Shown here piece after piece: positions 44,964 through 56,888 of a stretch of DNA of 64,000 nt. Position numbers and translations under genes: made by a program. Below the pieces are notes generated by a model that did not search any database, had not been told where the DNA came from, and saw only the letters and a list, made by a program, of their open reading frames with translations. Positions within the stretch are counted from its first letter, which is position 1, and the number at the start of each line of letters is the position of its first letter. Origin of the DNA: Dactylonectria macrodidyma (lineage: Eukaryota > Ascomycota > Sordariomycetes > Hypocreales > Nectriaceae); the NCBI GenBank assembly GCA_020744425.1, contig JAGMUV010000036.1, positions 62,001 to 126,000 on the forward strand, given 5' to 3'.

Positions 44964-46512
44964 TCATGTGCGCTTGAAGAAAACATGACTTGCACGGTAA
45001 ACACCCACAGAGACTCCTGAGATGGCGACCAGGCTCAATGCCAAGCCAAGAATCAAGCCGCGTTCAAAATAACTGAGACTTCCTCCCTTGGGCTGCTTGA
45101 TTTTCCCCAGACGCAGCGTATGCGACATCAAAGGCCAGAACGACTTTGGGTCGATCTTGACCGCCCTAGCAGGCTTGAGGGAGTCCTGAATAACGGGCTT
45201 ATTGACTGAAAAGTCTTCCCTCGAGTACAGAATGCGGTTGGAGACAGAAACCGAGTTAGGTGCAACAGCAACTGTTTTTCCGAGACGTAGTTAGTGATGG
45301 TTCTTGAGATCACTCAGGTGTTGATGCATACCGAGCGACCATGGGGGAATGGCATTAATAAAGACTTGGACAGTCTTGCTGAATGCTGCGACGTAGAAAG
45401 ATGGCTTGGATTCTCCAAAGACGTAGGTTGCCTGGGAGGGCATATTGTCATTTCTGTGACGTAGGGATTAGTTGACAGCTCTGTTATCTGGGATGCACTT
45501 CGCCGTGGCACTCTTACACCTTGCTTAGTATGTCTATGCCGTGATCGAGGCTTCGAGTAGGGATCAGAAAGATACCGCTGTGGCAATCGGCGATGGATCG
45601 AGCAACTGCGCGGATACTTTCGGCGGTGATGGGACTAGCATGACAGAGCAGTAGGTTAGTATCAGAATCTTGTGACGTTTGAAGATCCACATACTCGGAG
45701 CTTTTCAGTCCCACCACTGAGGAATGATAATTGGACGTGCCATTGGCAGTCTTCTTGGACAGAGAGGGAAACGTGGACTTGAGCTGCTTATACAAGGCCT
45801 GGGTCTTTTTGTTGTCGTCATCATACTGTAGGGGCTCAATGGAGCTTGACCCAGCGCTAAGTAAAAGCCCCTCTAGGTCGTTGATGATTGTTTCATCGAC
45901 AAAGCATAGCCTGGGGAGCCTCAAGGGATGATGTCGCGGACTAGCGAGGACAGAATTGTGGAGATGGCTTGCTGCAGTCTCGAGGTCCCGGACGCTACGG
46001 TCGACAAAGACGGCGCAAACCCCAGATGGCGGCGAGAGGATGCGCACCAGTGGGTTCGTCTGAGAGAGAAGCTTGGTTGTGCTGGCGCGCTCGTGCAAGT
46101 TCTGGAGCACTGCGACACCGAACAACTTCAGACCAAGTTGCTGACGGGTGTCGGCAGAGTCGTTGTCGGTGAGGTCGACGGCTTCAACGTCCACGCTCTC
46201 CCTAAGGATCTTTCGTAACAAGTCATTGACGGCTGGAACAGATGAATGCGCCAACGCAACAACAGCGCTTCCAGCCGCCACAGCCGCTGCCAACGGGATG
46301 AGCGTACTGGCAACCGGTGCATGGGGGGCCGGATCAATGAGTGTTGGTCCCAGAGGCACCAGGTTGTCCACTGAACTGGCTCCTTGTTTGATCGATCGCT
46401 CGTTGGCTAGGCTGGCTGGGAAGTTGAGGCCATCGTAAAGGTGTTTGATCGTGTCAAGTGTCAATTGGAGTTCTTCGGCCGCGCTCTCGTCGGTAGTTTG
46501 TAGGTCTGCCAT
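44964..46512 (-). CDS. Aldehyde-dehydrogenase-like protein with C-terminal membrane anchor, catalytic Cys not evident
   Basis: Three exons (46512-45518, 45453-45332, 45271-44964) join to 474 residues. A segment LIPLAAAVAAGSAVVALAHS resembles the cofactor domain entry of ALDHs (PL..A.aAGN.vv). VRDLETAASHLHNSVLASP and LCFVDETIINDLEGLL match the region around the ALDH active site, but no Cys stands in the expected GQxC position and no ELGG-type Glu motif is seen. The C terminus holds SREDFSVNKPVI and a hydrophobic helix GLILGLALSLVAISGVSVGV, a probable tail anchor. Similar ALDH-like fungal proteins are uncharacterised. It is divergent from the extradiol dioxygenase gene with 532 bp between starts, suggesting joint regulation. 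It may be a scaffold or an atypical enzyme. Confidence 0.6.
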
Positions 46513-47044
46513 CGTGTCAGTTATGTTTCCATCTGGTTAATCAACACCCAATTGAGTCAATCTTGCCTTGATTGAGAGCTCTGATTAAGTTACTCGAGGA
46601 TTTCTTGACACTGCCATGGAGGGCAGCCAGTTCCTTTTGCCGTTGCAACACGTTCTCCAGCCGACCTTCGGTCCATGCCGCGCTGACGGTGCGATATACG
46701 TTGGATGCAGAACTCATGATAGGTCAAGCTCAGTGATCATCTCTGAAGACAATTGTGTGACGCTTCATACTTCAGGACAGCTCTCGGTAGGTTTTTGATA
46801 TGCATTTTGTTTGGTGCATTCGCATTCTACGAGCGCCCGAGCTTCCGCGAGGAACAATCTTCGGCTCGGCTCCACAGTGGTGGGCCGACAGATAAAGCGT
46901 TTGGATCCGCATGGGTATTTGCGTCGTCGGACTTTGCGGATGCATCGGGGTTTTGCTAGAATAAAACAGCATCTTCCTGGGCTGGGTACTCGGGGTGCGC
47001 GGTGTCGTCTCATTGAGGTGCAAATTAGTAATTCATCGGCCAAC
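46513..47044. promoter_or_regulatory. Bidirectional promoter region between the ALDH-like and extradiol dioxygenase genes
   Basis: 532 bp of non-coding DNA between two divergent start codons. Reading frames in it have no family motif. No specific operator is assigned. Confidence 0.4.
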
Positions 47045-48058
47045 ATGGGAAGTATACCAACACAGAAGGGTGAGCGAATCCGGGATCCCTCAAGCTGGAC
47101 AGGACAGTTTGTCGAACTTCGGGTGCTAATTATGTTCTTTTAGCACCAACACCGGTGTTTCTCTTAGCTCATGGCTCGACTATGATGCTGGGTGAAGAGT
47201 CGGAACCGGCAAAGATATGGGAAGGCATTGGCAATGAAGCCTTGCGCCGAGGCGTCAAGAGAATTGTCATGATGGTTTGTTTGAATCCTCTTCTCTGTCT
47301 ACGTCTTCAGGTGTAGATTTGACTAACCATGTTGTATTTTCACACAGGGAGCTCACTGGGATGCCCCAAACGACACAGTTGAAGTCAGCATGAACCCCAA
47401 CGCACAGAAAGACCCCGTCGGCAGTGTGACTGAGGCCCGCTATATGCCATACAAGATGGTGCCAGATATCGAAGGGGGCCAGCGTGTCATCAACATGCTT
47501 CAAGCAGCCGGCATCAATGCGCGGGCTAACCGCAAGTTTGACTGGATTCACGACACCTTTCTCATCATCATTCGCATGTTTCCAAACTGTGCTCCTCTGC
47601 CTACGACGATTGTCTCCATGAATGCCCGATACGATCCGCACATGCATCTCAAAATTGGAGCGGCATTACGCCCCCTACGATACGAAGACACACTCATTAT
47701 CGGAAGCGGAGGCTCAGTCCATAACCTCTATCGCAATCATTGGCAGTGGATGATTCGCTTTAAGGATAACTTCGCCCAACCTGTTCCTCCAGGTGACTTT
47801 GCCTTGGAGTTTCGACAAGCTGTTGAGGACACTGTCACGAATAACACTGGTCCTGCTCTGCGACGAGCAGTTACCAAACTCATGAAGCACCCTCGATACA
47901 AGGAGGCTCATGGAACTGACGATCACTTCATGGCTACCATGTTTGCCGCCGGTGCTGCTGGAGATGAAGATGATGTTAGCCCTAATACCTTTCTAGGAGA
48001 GTGCTGGGAGTTGGTGAATATGTGTAACAGTCAGTACCAGCTGGGTTCTTGGAGTTAG
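47045..48058 (+). CDS. Class III extradiol ring-cleavage dioxygenase, LigB / DOPA-dioxygenase-like
   Basis: Three exons (47045-47069, 47144-47274, 47348-48058) join to 288 residues. Key motifs: LLAHGSTMMLGEES (H19), MGAHWDAPNDTVEV (H55), FDWIHDTFLII (H120) and LIIGSGGSVHNLYRN (H177), at the positions of the metal and catalytic His residues of plant and fungal 4,5-DOPA dioxygenase relatives. GAHW replaces the more usual SAHW. The family uses Fe(II) to open catechol-type rings next to the hydroxyls, giving muconate semialdehydes. This is the clearest ring-opening enzyme in the window; an upstream hydroxylase at 36,296 or 33,323 could make its diphenol. Exon 1 is only 25 nt. Confidence 0.92.
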
Positions 48059-48673
48059 ATTTCACTAGGGCCAGCACGTTTGCGTTGAAGATTGTTGTCT
48101 CGCACTAGATGTCCGCCTGTCATAGCAATAGAGCTGAAAGCACGTATTGTATTTGAGTAGAACACTAGCTTAGTATGTACAGAAATAAATCACTTCTTGC
48201 TTAATGTCCAAACGAGAATCACTTCCTTTAATACCATATTGACGTTCTAGGCTACCCGGCATGGCTCCTTAAGTGCTACACGTTTACTATGAACAGTTCT
48301 ACATCGACCAAACATCACAGTCGGCATCACCCAGCGCTTAGGCAGATCTTCAGGAACAATGTGCATTTAACTACCTGCAACAGATGATCCGTTGAGACTC
48401 GACCTAAAAGTAGTTCATGTGGACCAACACACTTACGTTGCTCAACATTCATGTCACAGAAGTGGAAAGGTTGGTTGATTTCAAGCACTTTGGATCTGAT
48501 ACTAACGACAATTACGCTACACAAAGAACACGCATGCCGAGTCGGCTCACGGCCCCCATGCCTGAGCCATCTCTACCATTCGCCACCGACTTTCGAAAGA
48601 CCAACATCCGTGACTTTACCCGCAGTGGCTCTCCACAACTGCGCCCAATTCTGGACAAAGTTAGTAGCCGGTT
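48059..48673. other. Intergenic stretch, nothing recognised
   Basis: No gene with family motifs is seen. The frame at 48,535-48,695 (MPSRLTAPMPEPSLPFATDF) is short and unsupported. Confidence 0.35.
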
Positions 48674-49099
48674 TCATGGAGTGACCTCAGGATGACGTCG
48701 GTGAATATGACCTACCGCCATGATACAGCATCCCGAAACCATAATCGCACCAACATAAGTGAACAGGGGCGATTGGCGCCTTTCCTCCCAGTCAAGGTCC
48801 CGATTCACCGGTCGATAATCTGGTACGTTTCTATGATAGCCGGGCCACCACGGAGGATTGGAAACGGGATATGGAACTGGAGGATGAGGAGCCAAGGTGG
48901 CATCGAAATCAGCTGGCTGGGCCTCGCGTGGAATGTTACCAGCGACGATGACGATGCCAGGTTCTCCATTTCGTTGACGGGCTGAGGGCGACGACGAGTG
49001 ATGGATATCGTATTCCGCCAACATCTCTGATGTAGATGCTTCGAGTCGGAGTTGGCTAGCCTGGCTCGGGCTCGCCGTCGTCGTAGTTTTAGTTGACAT
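48674..49099 (-). CDS. Small single-span membrane protein, unknown function
   Basis: Intronless, 141 residues. The N-terminal half is Ser/Thr-rich. A Pro-rich middle part reads HPPVPYPVSNPPWWPGYHRN. Then comes one hydrophobic helix LFTYVGAIMVSGCCIMAVG near the C terminus, followed by a short HIHRRHPEVTP tail. I do not recognise the family. Codon pattern and a clear membrane segment support a real gene; low complexity and lack of homologs in memory argue for caution. Topology is probably a C-terminal anchor. Confidence 0.45.
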   Translation of the reverse strand: MSTKTTTTASPSQASQLRLEASTSEMLAEYDIHHSSSPSARQRNGEPGIVIVAGNIPREAQPADFDATLAPHPPVPYPVSNPPWWPGYHRNVPDYRPVNRDLDWEERRQSPLFTYVGAIMVSGCCIMAVGHIHRRHPEVTP

Positions 49100-49470
49100 G
49101 TTGGTTCGACTGAGGTGAGATGTGAAAGGTAAGTGGATGTTGGTAATGCCACAAAGACTTGAAGGTGAAATTGAGGTTCTAGCTAGTCATTTCACCTTCA
49201 CCGTCTAGAAGATTCACAATCCGCAAAAATATGGCGAGCTTGAGGTATGGAGATCTGCGTAGTGTTTCGGATGGCTCGGGTGGGTGTGGTCCCGAGCCGA
49301 TGAACGGCCTCACTGCTGTGGGGATACGCCGGAGCGGGCCATGCCCGGCCAAAGTAAACATGGAAGTTGAGACATAAGAGTATCTCATTAAGCAGTTAAA
49401 AGTGACATTGAAGCTCATTTCATCTGGCCTTACTCTGACGTCAGTGATATCATTTGTTTTAAAGATAACA

Positions 49471-51471
49471 ATGGCGGAAAATAAATTTCTTGAGGTTGAC
49501 AGGGACAGCTTTCCCTACATTTTTCTAAAAAATGCCGATATCCCACTCAAGACACACGAAAAGGGGACGCTCCGATGCAATGTCTTCCTACCAAAGGACG
49601 CTGCCCCGTATGGAAGCAAGAAGTATCCGGTTGTCGCCACGTATGGGCCATGTAAGTGGAAGAAAGGGCACGCATTGAAGCGTTATTCTGATTCACTGAC
49701 TCTCCTTGAACAGATGGCAAGGATGTCCCATATGGGGTCTTCTACAAGAAAAGTTGGGAGCAGGTGAACCCAGAGATGAAGTCTGCGCATTCAGCTTGGG
49801 AGACACCTGACCCGGCCTTCTGGACTAGTAAGGGCTACATTGTTGTGAGGACCGACGAGAGAGGCGCTGGCCAAAGTCCCGGTCTACTTGATACCATGTC
49901 CCGTGGTACTAGCGAGGCATTATTTGATGTGATTGAGTGGGCTGCCGAGCAGGAGTGGTCTTCAGGCAAGGTTGGCCTCCTTGGCATCAGCTACTACGCT
50001 GGCACTCAGTGGCGGGTCGCGGCTCGTAAGCCTAAAGGATTAGCCGCTATTATTCCCTGGGAGGGAATGAGTGACTATTATCGCGATAGAGTGCGTCATG
50101 GAGGCATTCTGTCAGATCGGTTCATCAGTAAGTCTGCTACAATACCAAGTATGCCCGCTTTTGCTAACACCTCAATCAGAATTCTGGTGGACTAACGGTG
50201 TTGGCCCTAATCAGTACGGCAAGCCAGGTCGGGCTGCTCAAAAATGGGGCGAAGATACCCTCGAAGGAGATCTAGATGAAAAGGCCCTGTTCAAGAATCG
50301 ACGAGACCAGACAGTGGACACGGCAGTGCACAAGTTCCGCGACGAGGATTACTACAAGACGCGGGACTTTGACATTGGAGCTATTGAGACGCCACTACTT
50401 AGCGTTGCTAACTGGGTAAGCATTCGGCCTGCTGTCTTGGTCACTATACTTCTTGTCTGACTATGAATCTCAGGGCGGAATTCTCCTTCACCTCCGCGGT
50501 AATGTGCTTGGTTGGATGCGTGCCAGCTCTAAGTACAAGTTCCTCCACTTCATCGTGGGGAGACACGACCTCCCATTCTACTACCCCGAGTCGGCCGAGT
50601 TGCAGCTCTCGTTCTTTAATGCCTTCCTGAAGGATAATGACGAGGACGGTTGGAAAATAGGAAAACAGCCTAGGGTCCGTCTTTGCCTACGTAAAGGTGA
50701 AGCAGGCGTCGACGATCCGGAGCGTGAGCGAGGCTTCCCGAAACGAGACGAGCTAGACTGGCCGCTACCTGGAACTGAATACACCAAGTTCTTCCTAGCG
50801 CCAGACAGCAAGCTTGATACAAAGCCATCCGCTAAGCTAGAAAGTATTAATTATGACGCACTCAAGGGGTCAGTTTCCTCAGTCTTAAATGCTTTTATTT
50901 ACATGTTACTAACATGCTTCCGTACAGCGAGCCCCTCGCCTTCAAATACACCACTCCGTCCAGTTTAGAGATCACAGGCCATATTGTCGCCCATCTGACT
51001 GTGTCGGCTTCACGCAAGTCCTCTAATGCATTGGCGCCATCAGACATTGACCTTTTTGTTACACTTCGTAAGCTGAACAACGACGGCAAGGAGGTCTTTT
51101 ACACTGGCACGATGGGAGATCCCGTCCCCATCGTCAAGGGTTGGCTGCGAGTGTCTCTCCGAAAGGTGGACGCTGACAACGAGTTTCACAAAGACTTTTT
51201 ACCTTATCGTAACTACTACAGTAGCGAGGTGCAGCCTGTCGAGGAGAACCAGAAGTATGAGGTTGATGTCGAGGTTTGGCCGACCAACGTTGTTCTGGAG
51301 CCGCAAGAGACTCTTGTTCTAGAGGTTGCGGGACACGACACACAAGGAGTGGGCAATTTCTCTCATGAACATGATGATGATCGCAGTCCTAAGGTTTTCG
51401 ATGGCAACAATACTCTTCATGTCGGGGGGGAGACTAGCTGGCTTACCCTTCCTGTCATCAACTCTAAGTAG
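49471..51471 (+). CDS. CocE/NonD-family hydrolase 2
   Basis: Five exons (49471-49651, 49714-50127, 50180-50415, 50474-50868, 50928-51471) join to 589 residues. The alpha/beta hydrolase core shows VVATYGPYGKDVPYG, GYIVVRTDERGAGQSPG and the canonical nucleophile elbow GLLGISYYAGTQW with the catalytic Ser. IVGRHDLPFY carries the likely acid region. The C-terminal jelly roll includes LEITGHIVAHLTVSAS, DIDLFVTLRKL and TLVLEVAGHD. Compared with hydrolase 1, this one keeps the standard GxSYxG motif and has a longer middle part. Both could open esters, lactones or amides made in the pathway. They are similar in domain order, not near-identical, so any duplication is old. Confidence 0.92.
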
Positions 51472-52325
51472 AGGCATAGATTAGACGTTGGCCAACATGG
51501 ATCAGTTGATATGAATACATGTCGTTTCACTAGAAGAAAGGGCTCTCATTGTAACCCAACCAGAGAATTTAGTGCCGGTTTTGTCGGACTTTGAGCTCTG
51601 TTTCACATGGGGAGATGTGTTGGTCTGTAGCCTAGCCTTCACCTAGGAATCAGGAATTCTGTTACTCCAGCGACCCTGGCTTTGGACGCGGTGTAAAGTT
51701 GATCGCGTTAAAAGCACAATTTATTATGTTGCTTAGAAACAGTTGTTAAACAACCGAGGCCGAAGAAACAAACGCAATCACAACCTATGCATGGCTTGTT
51801 GTCAGCGTCCCGTAGGAAATGAGCATCGCAGATGCTATGAACATTTGTGCCGTTTGGACATTCCCACCATTTGCGGACTCCACCGCAATCAACCATGCAC
51901 TTTTCTTGACAACAGGAGTCAAGCAAGGATGAGAGCGAAATGCCTTATTTACAGCCGATTGCATTAATATATCGATCATTATATCTATCTCTGACTATCA
52001 TTGATGTTTACTGTATCCTATATCTTTTTCAATATCCATGAACTGAACCTCTTCCCCGATTTCGATCTAGGGTAGGCTTCATCAGATCTTGTGGACATGC
52101 CGCTGTCGAGCCCCATTCCGTGTGGAGAAGTGGCTTTCCGTGTGGGGTAAAATGCGGAGTGGTTGTGGAGTGATCTCGTGATATAAGAACGAGGTATGAT
52201 TTGCTTCTGTGGAGGAGATTTAATAGGTTCAAGTGTATGAGAATATCTCGCTTTCATTCCAACTCAATCTTTCTAGTTTCAGCGAAGATACCGAACTTGT
52301 CGACTCTCTGCAGGCATAAAGCGCA
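51472..52325. other. Intergenic stretch between hydrolase 2 and the P450
   Basis: Contains the Cys-rich minus-strand frame described separately; otherwise nothing is recognised. Confidence 0.35.
51708..51929 (-). other. Cysteine-rich small reading frame, possible exon or remnant of a secreted protein
   Basis: The frame SLLDSCCQEKCMVDCGG, then KWWECPNGTNVHSICDAHFL and KPCIGCDCVCFFGLGC, has 12 Cys in about 74 residues. No ATG precedes the Cys block in frame; TAA lies just upstream. A real gene would need an upstream exon with a signal peptide, which I could not find. It could be an exon of a small secreted Cys-rich protein or a remnant. Confidence 0.25.
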
Positions 52326-54083
52326 ATGGCAGCCCTCCAATTTCTGTCAACATACAGTTTCGGTATAGGCATAGCCTTGGCTGTCTTCTACGTGAGTTCG
52401 CCTCGACCACAGGTTCAGGAAGATTAAAAGCTCTGGGGACGTCTCTATAAGTTGCTGTTTTAATCAATAATTGTAGGTCCTTAGGAAGGCGAAACTCGCC
52501 CTGTTTGGGCCGTTGTCCCATATTCCGGGTCCTGTTACAGCTCGATGGACAAATCTCATTCTCAAGTACTACACACTGGCGGGTCGCCGCATGCAATATC
52601 TGGATTCTTTATTCATTGATTATGGTTAGTTAGTTCTCGTCAAGTACCCCTTTCCCTTGGGCTAACGCGAATTTTTAAGGCCCCGTTGTCCGTGTGAGTC
52701 CGAATGAAGTTGGCATCAACAACCCCGACGATGTCAAAGTGATTCAAAAGGTGTCTGGGGGGTTCAGGAAATCTGCATGGTACGATATGACTGGTCCGGG
52801 AATGCTCGGGATGAGAGATCGTGAGAGGCACTCGCGACGGCGCCGACTTCTCGCTCATCCTCTGAGCAATTCATCCCTGCTGAGCTTTGAGCCGCTCATC
52901 CGAGCCAAGGTAGACTTGGCGATGGACCAAATGCAAAAAGAGGGCCAGAAGCTAGGATACGCCGACGTGCATAAATGGTTCAGCTTCATGGCCACTGATA
53001 TTATTGGCGACCTAACCTTTGGAAGCTCCTTTAGGATGCTTGAGCAAGGAAAAGTGAGTGTGGCAAGCCTGGCCTTGGGAACATTGTTTAACTAACCAAC
53101 CATTTACAGAGAAGCCAGTATGTGGAGGATCTTCAATCCGCCATGTCTACAGTTCACAAAAGGATCGAGTATTCGCCCTTCTTTGACCTTCTGTTTCTAC
53201 TTCCGATCCCCCAGATCAAAGAGTTTATGGCACGGTTTGACCGTATTACCAACTACGGAAAAGAATCAATCCGTCGTCTGCAACTCGCCCAACAAGCTGG
53301 ATCTCTGAACACACCGATCTTCTTTGACAAGATCATGAACCCTAAAGATAAGGAGCATGCCTTGACTGAGCTCGAAATGCAAGAAGAAGCCGCAGAATTT
53401 ATGGTTACTGGAACAGACACAACATCAAATACACTGACATATCTAGTTTGGTCCGTACTCAAGGACGCTGCAATAAGGGACAGGATAGAAGGCGAGGTTG
53501 CAACGTTGCCTCCAGATTTCACTGATTTGCATGTCTCCAAGCTTCCATATTTGAACTGCGTCGTGCAAGAAGCGCTGAGAATGTACGGTGCGGCTTCAGG
53601 CTCACATTCAAGAGACGTCCCTGAAGGCGGCTGGAAGGTCGGAGGATACTATGTCCCCGATACCGCTACGGTTCTCACCCAAGCATACTCTTTACACCGG
53701 CTACGGGAGGTCTTTCCCAACCCAGAAAAGTACGTTGATCTTTTGGACATTGTTTTAAGAGTGTTTGGCTAACACGACTCCCAGATTTAATCCCGATCGC
53801 TGGTTGAACCCAACTGCCGAGATGCAAGGAGCATTTATCCCCTTCGGCGGAGGACCCCGAAGTATGAGCCTTCCCTGAAGGATTTAGAAGACCAGAAAAC
53901 TAACAAATAGCAGTATGCATTGGCATTCATCTTGCTTACATGGAATTGCGCTTGACATCAGCGGCCTTTTTCTGCAAATTCCATGGCGCCACGGTTCATC
54001 CATCTCTCTCGGAGGACGACATGACTTTGGAAAACTATACGTTGATTGTGCCCAAGTCACATAAATGTCTGATTAAACTGTAG
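52326..54083 (+). CDS. Cytochrome P450 monooxygenase
   Basis: Six exons (52326-52391, 52477-52624, 52680-53053, 53110-53729, 53785-53861, 53914-54083) join to 484 residues. The N terminus TYSFGIGIALAVFYVLRKAK is a membrane anchor, followed by the Pro hinge LSHIPGPVTARW. The I-helix oxygen motif is FMVTGTDTTSNT, the K-helix ExxR is EALR, the PERF-type motif is FNPDRWLNP, and the haem loop is FIPFGGGPRICIGIHLA with the ligand Cys at residue 430; an intron splits the haem loop. ER-bound, it needs a P450 reductase. It likely oxidises a substrate or intermediate of the neighbouring catabolic enzymes. The family number cannot be given without alignment. Confidence 0.94.
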
Positions 54084-54375
54084 ACTATTAGTCTTCAATA
54101 GGAATTGCTGGACATGATAAGATGTACCACTATTTGCAAAAATACAGCTACGAAGCCTTGAACTGTCTGTCCTGCTTAGTTGCAACGCGCCTGAATGGGT
54201 GCCATCCGACTGATGAATTGTGAACCGATCAAGGGTTTTCAACGCAGAATAGCTGTAATTAGGCACACTTAACTGGACTACCACGTGCTTGCCAAACGAG
54301 ACAAAGTTGCCACCAGGCGGTCGTCAAGTAGCCTCATTTAGTGCAACTCGGTATTAGTGATGACAGATCGAATGA
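54084..54375. other. Short intergenic stretch
   Basis: It lies between the P450 stop and the 3' end of the opposing transporter pseudogene. Nothing was recognised. Confidence 0.3.
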
Positions 54376-55117
54376 CTATTTAAATGCGTCTCGAAGCAGC
54401 CTCTTAGCACCATATCTAGTGTGTATATAGCTATCCTTCTTCCGAACCGCTGGCCCAAAAGTAAAGTTGAAGCCCAAGCCAGCGATCGTGGCCCACTGAA
54501 AGATTGTCATCTGCAGGAACATCTTCTTCACGCCAACCCTCGCCGACCCTCGCCAACCAACCGGACGCAGTGTATACCAGCCCAAAGGGAATCAGATGAG
54601 AAACTGCATTCATCAAAGTCACAGCCTCGAGAATGTCGTATGGATAGCTGTCAATAATATCGGACAGAATGGAGGGGGAATGAGCATGAGGCTGGTCATC
54701 TCCACGGTGTATCCTACAGCCGGCTCAATATAAGAGTCTTAGGATAGGTATACCCGAAGATAACGAGGCCTATTGCGCTGACGAGGAATGGAATAATTAA
54801 GGTGAACAAACTAACTAACTATACTTAGACATGTACTTCCCCTTAAGCCGTCCGATATAAGCCAGCACAACGCCGATAACGGGTCTAGCAATACGTAGAG
54901 CGATGTTAACGCCAATTATACTAGTAGCTGCCCATTTGCCGATCTGAGAAGGACCCCAGAGGAACGGAGAAGCGCCAAATAGGGGATTAACGGTGACCTC
55001 GATAGACGCAACCCTATTGATGTATGAGAGGGAACCCGAGATTAACATGTGGGAACTGGCTTGCCTTATAGTCACATCAAGCGCCAGCAAAACGCACAGC
55101 GAGATAGAGAAATCCAT
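54376..55117 (-). pseudogene. Decayed MFS transporter (C-terminal half)
   Basis: Fragments in several minus-strand frames fit a fungal DHA1-type MFS protein in order: LFGASPFLWGPSQIGKWAA and ALRIARPVIGVVLAYIGRL, then IIPFLVSAIGLVIFGYTYPK, GYTVEMTSLML, MNAVSHLIPFGLVYTASGWL, and VKKMFLQMTIFQWATIAGLG ending in RYGAKRLLRDAFK. In-frame stops (for example after LILSRL) and frame changes break it. At about 54,537-54,560 a short duplicated tract (CGAGGGT-type) causes one shift. The N-terminal six helices are missing. It stands next to the decayed sugar kinase gene, so both may come from one lost uptake and utilisation pair. Confidence 0.65.
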
Positions 55118-55210
55118 GGTTCCAGGCCGCCTACCAGTGCGAGAGACAATCGACGCGTGTCACCAAAGTATTCTCACAATGTTATTGGTTCCCCTAGAAG
55201 TATCGTCAAC

Positions 55211-56548
55211 ATGGGCGAGGTTCCAGTCCTGTTTGTCTTGGACGATGACCCAACCGGAACACAGACCTACCACGACATCGATATGCTTACAATGTGGGAC
55301 ATCGAGATCCTTCAGCAAGAGTTTGCTCTCAATCCCCAACGGCTTCTTCATCGCGACAAACTCTTGAACTCTTCCCTCAGTTGAGGCAAACAAAATGGCC
55401 GCTGAAGCTGCGAGTCAAACGTTTGAGATCGTGCTACGTGGTGATTCTACACTCCGTGGACACTTACCAGAGGAGCCGAAAGCAGCAGAAAAGGCACTCA
55501 GTGGCTTTAACGGCTTGATCATGACCCTGGTATTATATTAAGGAGGCTGCTATGCGGTTGCCAATTTACACTATATTAAATAGAACGATGAGTTGGTTCC
55601 TTCGAACTAAACCTTGTTTACCCAACATGCTGCATTTACATATAAGAACGCCAACCTACGTTAATACGCAATAGAGAAATGCGGAAAGCAGTTAAACGAG
55701 TCTAGCTTCGTCCCAGTAACCCTACAAGACATCCGTGTAGGTGGCCCTGCCAGTGTAGCAGAGAAGCTTCTGTCGGTATAACCAGGCTCCGCCTCCATCC
55801 TCATTCTCAGCGCCGCAGCCGAGTCAGATATACATACCTTCATTGCTGGTCTCCTCGAGGCCGAAAAGAGCGGAAGACAATATCCTTATCGCACAGGAGC
55901 GGCTTTTGTCCCCCCCGGCCAGGCATAACAGGCATCCCGCAGCTGACCCTCGCTGATCTCGGCGTATCAACCAAAATATTAAACACAAGACGACTACCAG
56001 GCAGTCTCATCATGGCAGGATCCTATATTCCCAAGACTACTGTCTAATTGAAGGTCCTACGAGAAAGGCGAGGAGATAAACTTACAGTGATTGAGCCAGA
56101 TTTTGCTCAGCTAATTTCATCCCCAGAGGCTGCCGAAGCCATGGTCAAGGCGGCAGCACAGCAAGCATCGAGCAAAATAATTAAAGGCTGTGATGTTCTC
56201 GTCATGACTTCGAGTTTACTGATCAAAGGTCAAGATACTCTAACTTCGCTTACCATTGGGTCTCAAGTTGCGAAAGCTTTGGTCCAATTAGTAGAGCTGA
56301 TTGAGGCTAGACCACAATATTTCATCACGAAGAGTGGCATCACATCATTAGACGCCGCCACCAAAGGATTGAAGATGAGAAGAGCAAGGGCTCTTGGGCA
56401 GGCTGCTCCAGGAGCTCCTCTTCGGCGATGTGATGAGGAAACAAGCCGTCACCGGGTGGTACCGTATATGGTATTTCCAGGCAGTGTGGGCAGAAATCAG
56501 ACACGTGCAGACGTTGTAGAGGCCTGGTCTACAGATGAGTCTGGTTAG
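55211..56548 (+). pseudogene. Four-carbon acid sugar kinase (DUF1537/FCSK type), decayed
   Basis: It starts well: MGEVPVLFVLDDDPTGTQTY is the conserved N-terminal motif (DDDPTGTQT). The frame then shifts (GFFIATNSRTLPS in another frame) and continues as FEIVLRGDSTLRGHLPEEPK, the second family motif. From about 55,540 on, several stop codons occur. Recognisable later pieces are VPVTLQDIRVGGPAS, VLVMTSSLLIKGQDTL, YFITKSGITSLDAATKGLKM and RRCDEETSRHRVVPYMVFPG, the nucleotide-binding end of the kinase. The living enzymes phosphorylate threonate- or tetronate-like sugar acids. Multiple stops and frame changes make this clearly a pseudogene. Confidence 0.82.
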
Positions 56549-56888
56549 GTGTTGCAACTACAATGCTGCGGCAAGATTTTAAGGGCTGGGATGTTTGCAG
56601 AATAAAGACGTAGCGAACCTGAAGGTATATATGATGGGCGTTACAGCGAGTGGATTGGGTTTTCGGCAGTCGTATTGAATAAAACATGTTATCGTGAAGG
56701 AGCTCCGTATGGTGAAACTCACTAAAACACCCAGAACAACAACAAAGCTTACAGGCACAAATGTAAGTTGCAAGGATACAGATCGAACTCTGTATTCACC
56801 TCTTTGACCCTCTAGCACTGGTGACTGCGTGATTTGCGAAATAATACAGCTTCTCAACACACTTAATCGACAGGCTTTGATGTTATAT

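Noticed and set aside
47714..47926. Minus frame inside the extradiol dioxygenase gene
   Set aside because: Shadow of a well-supported plus-strand exon.
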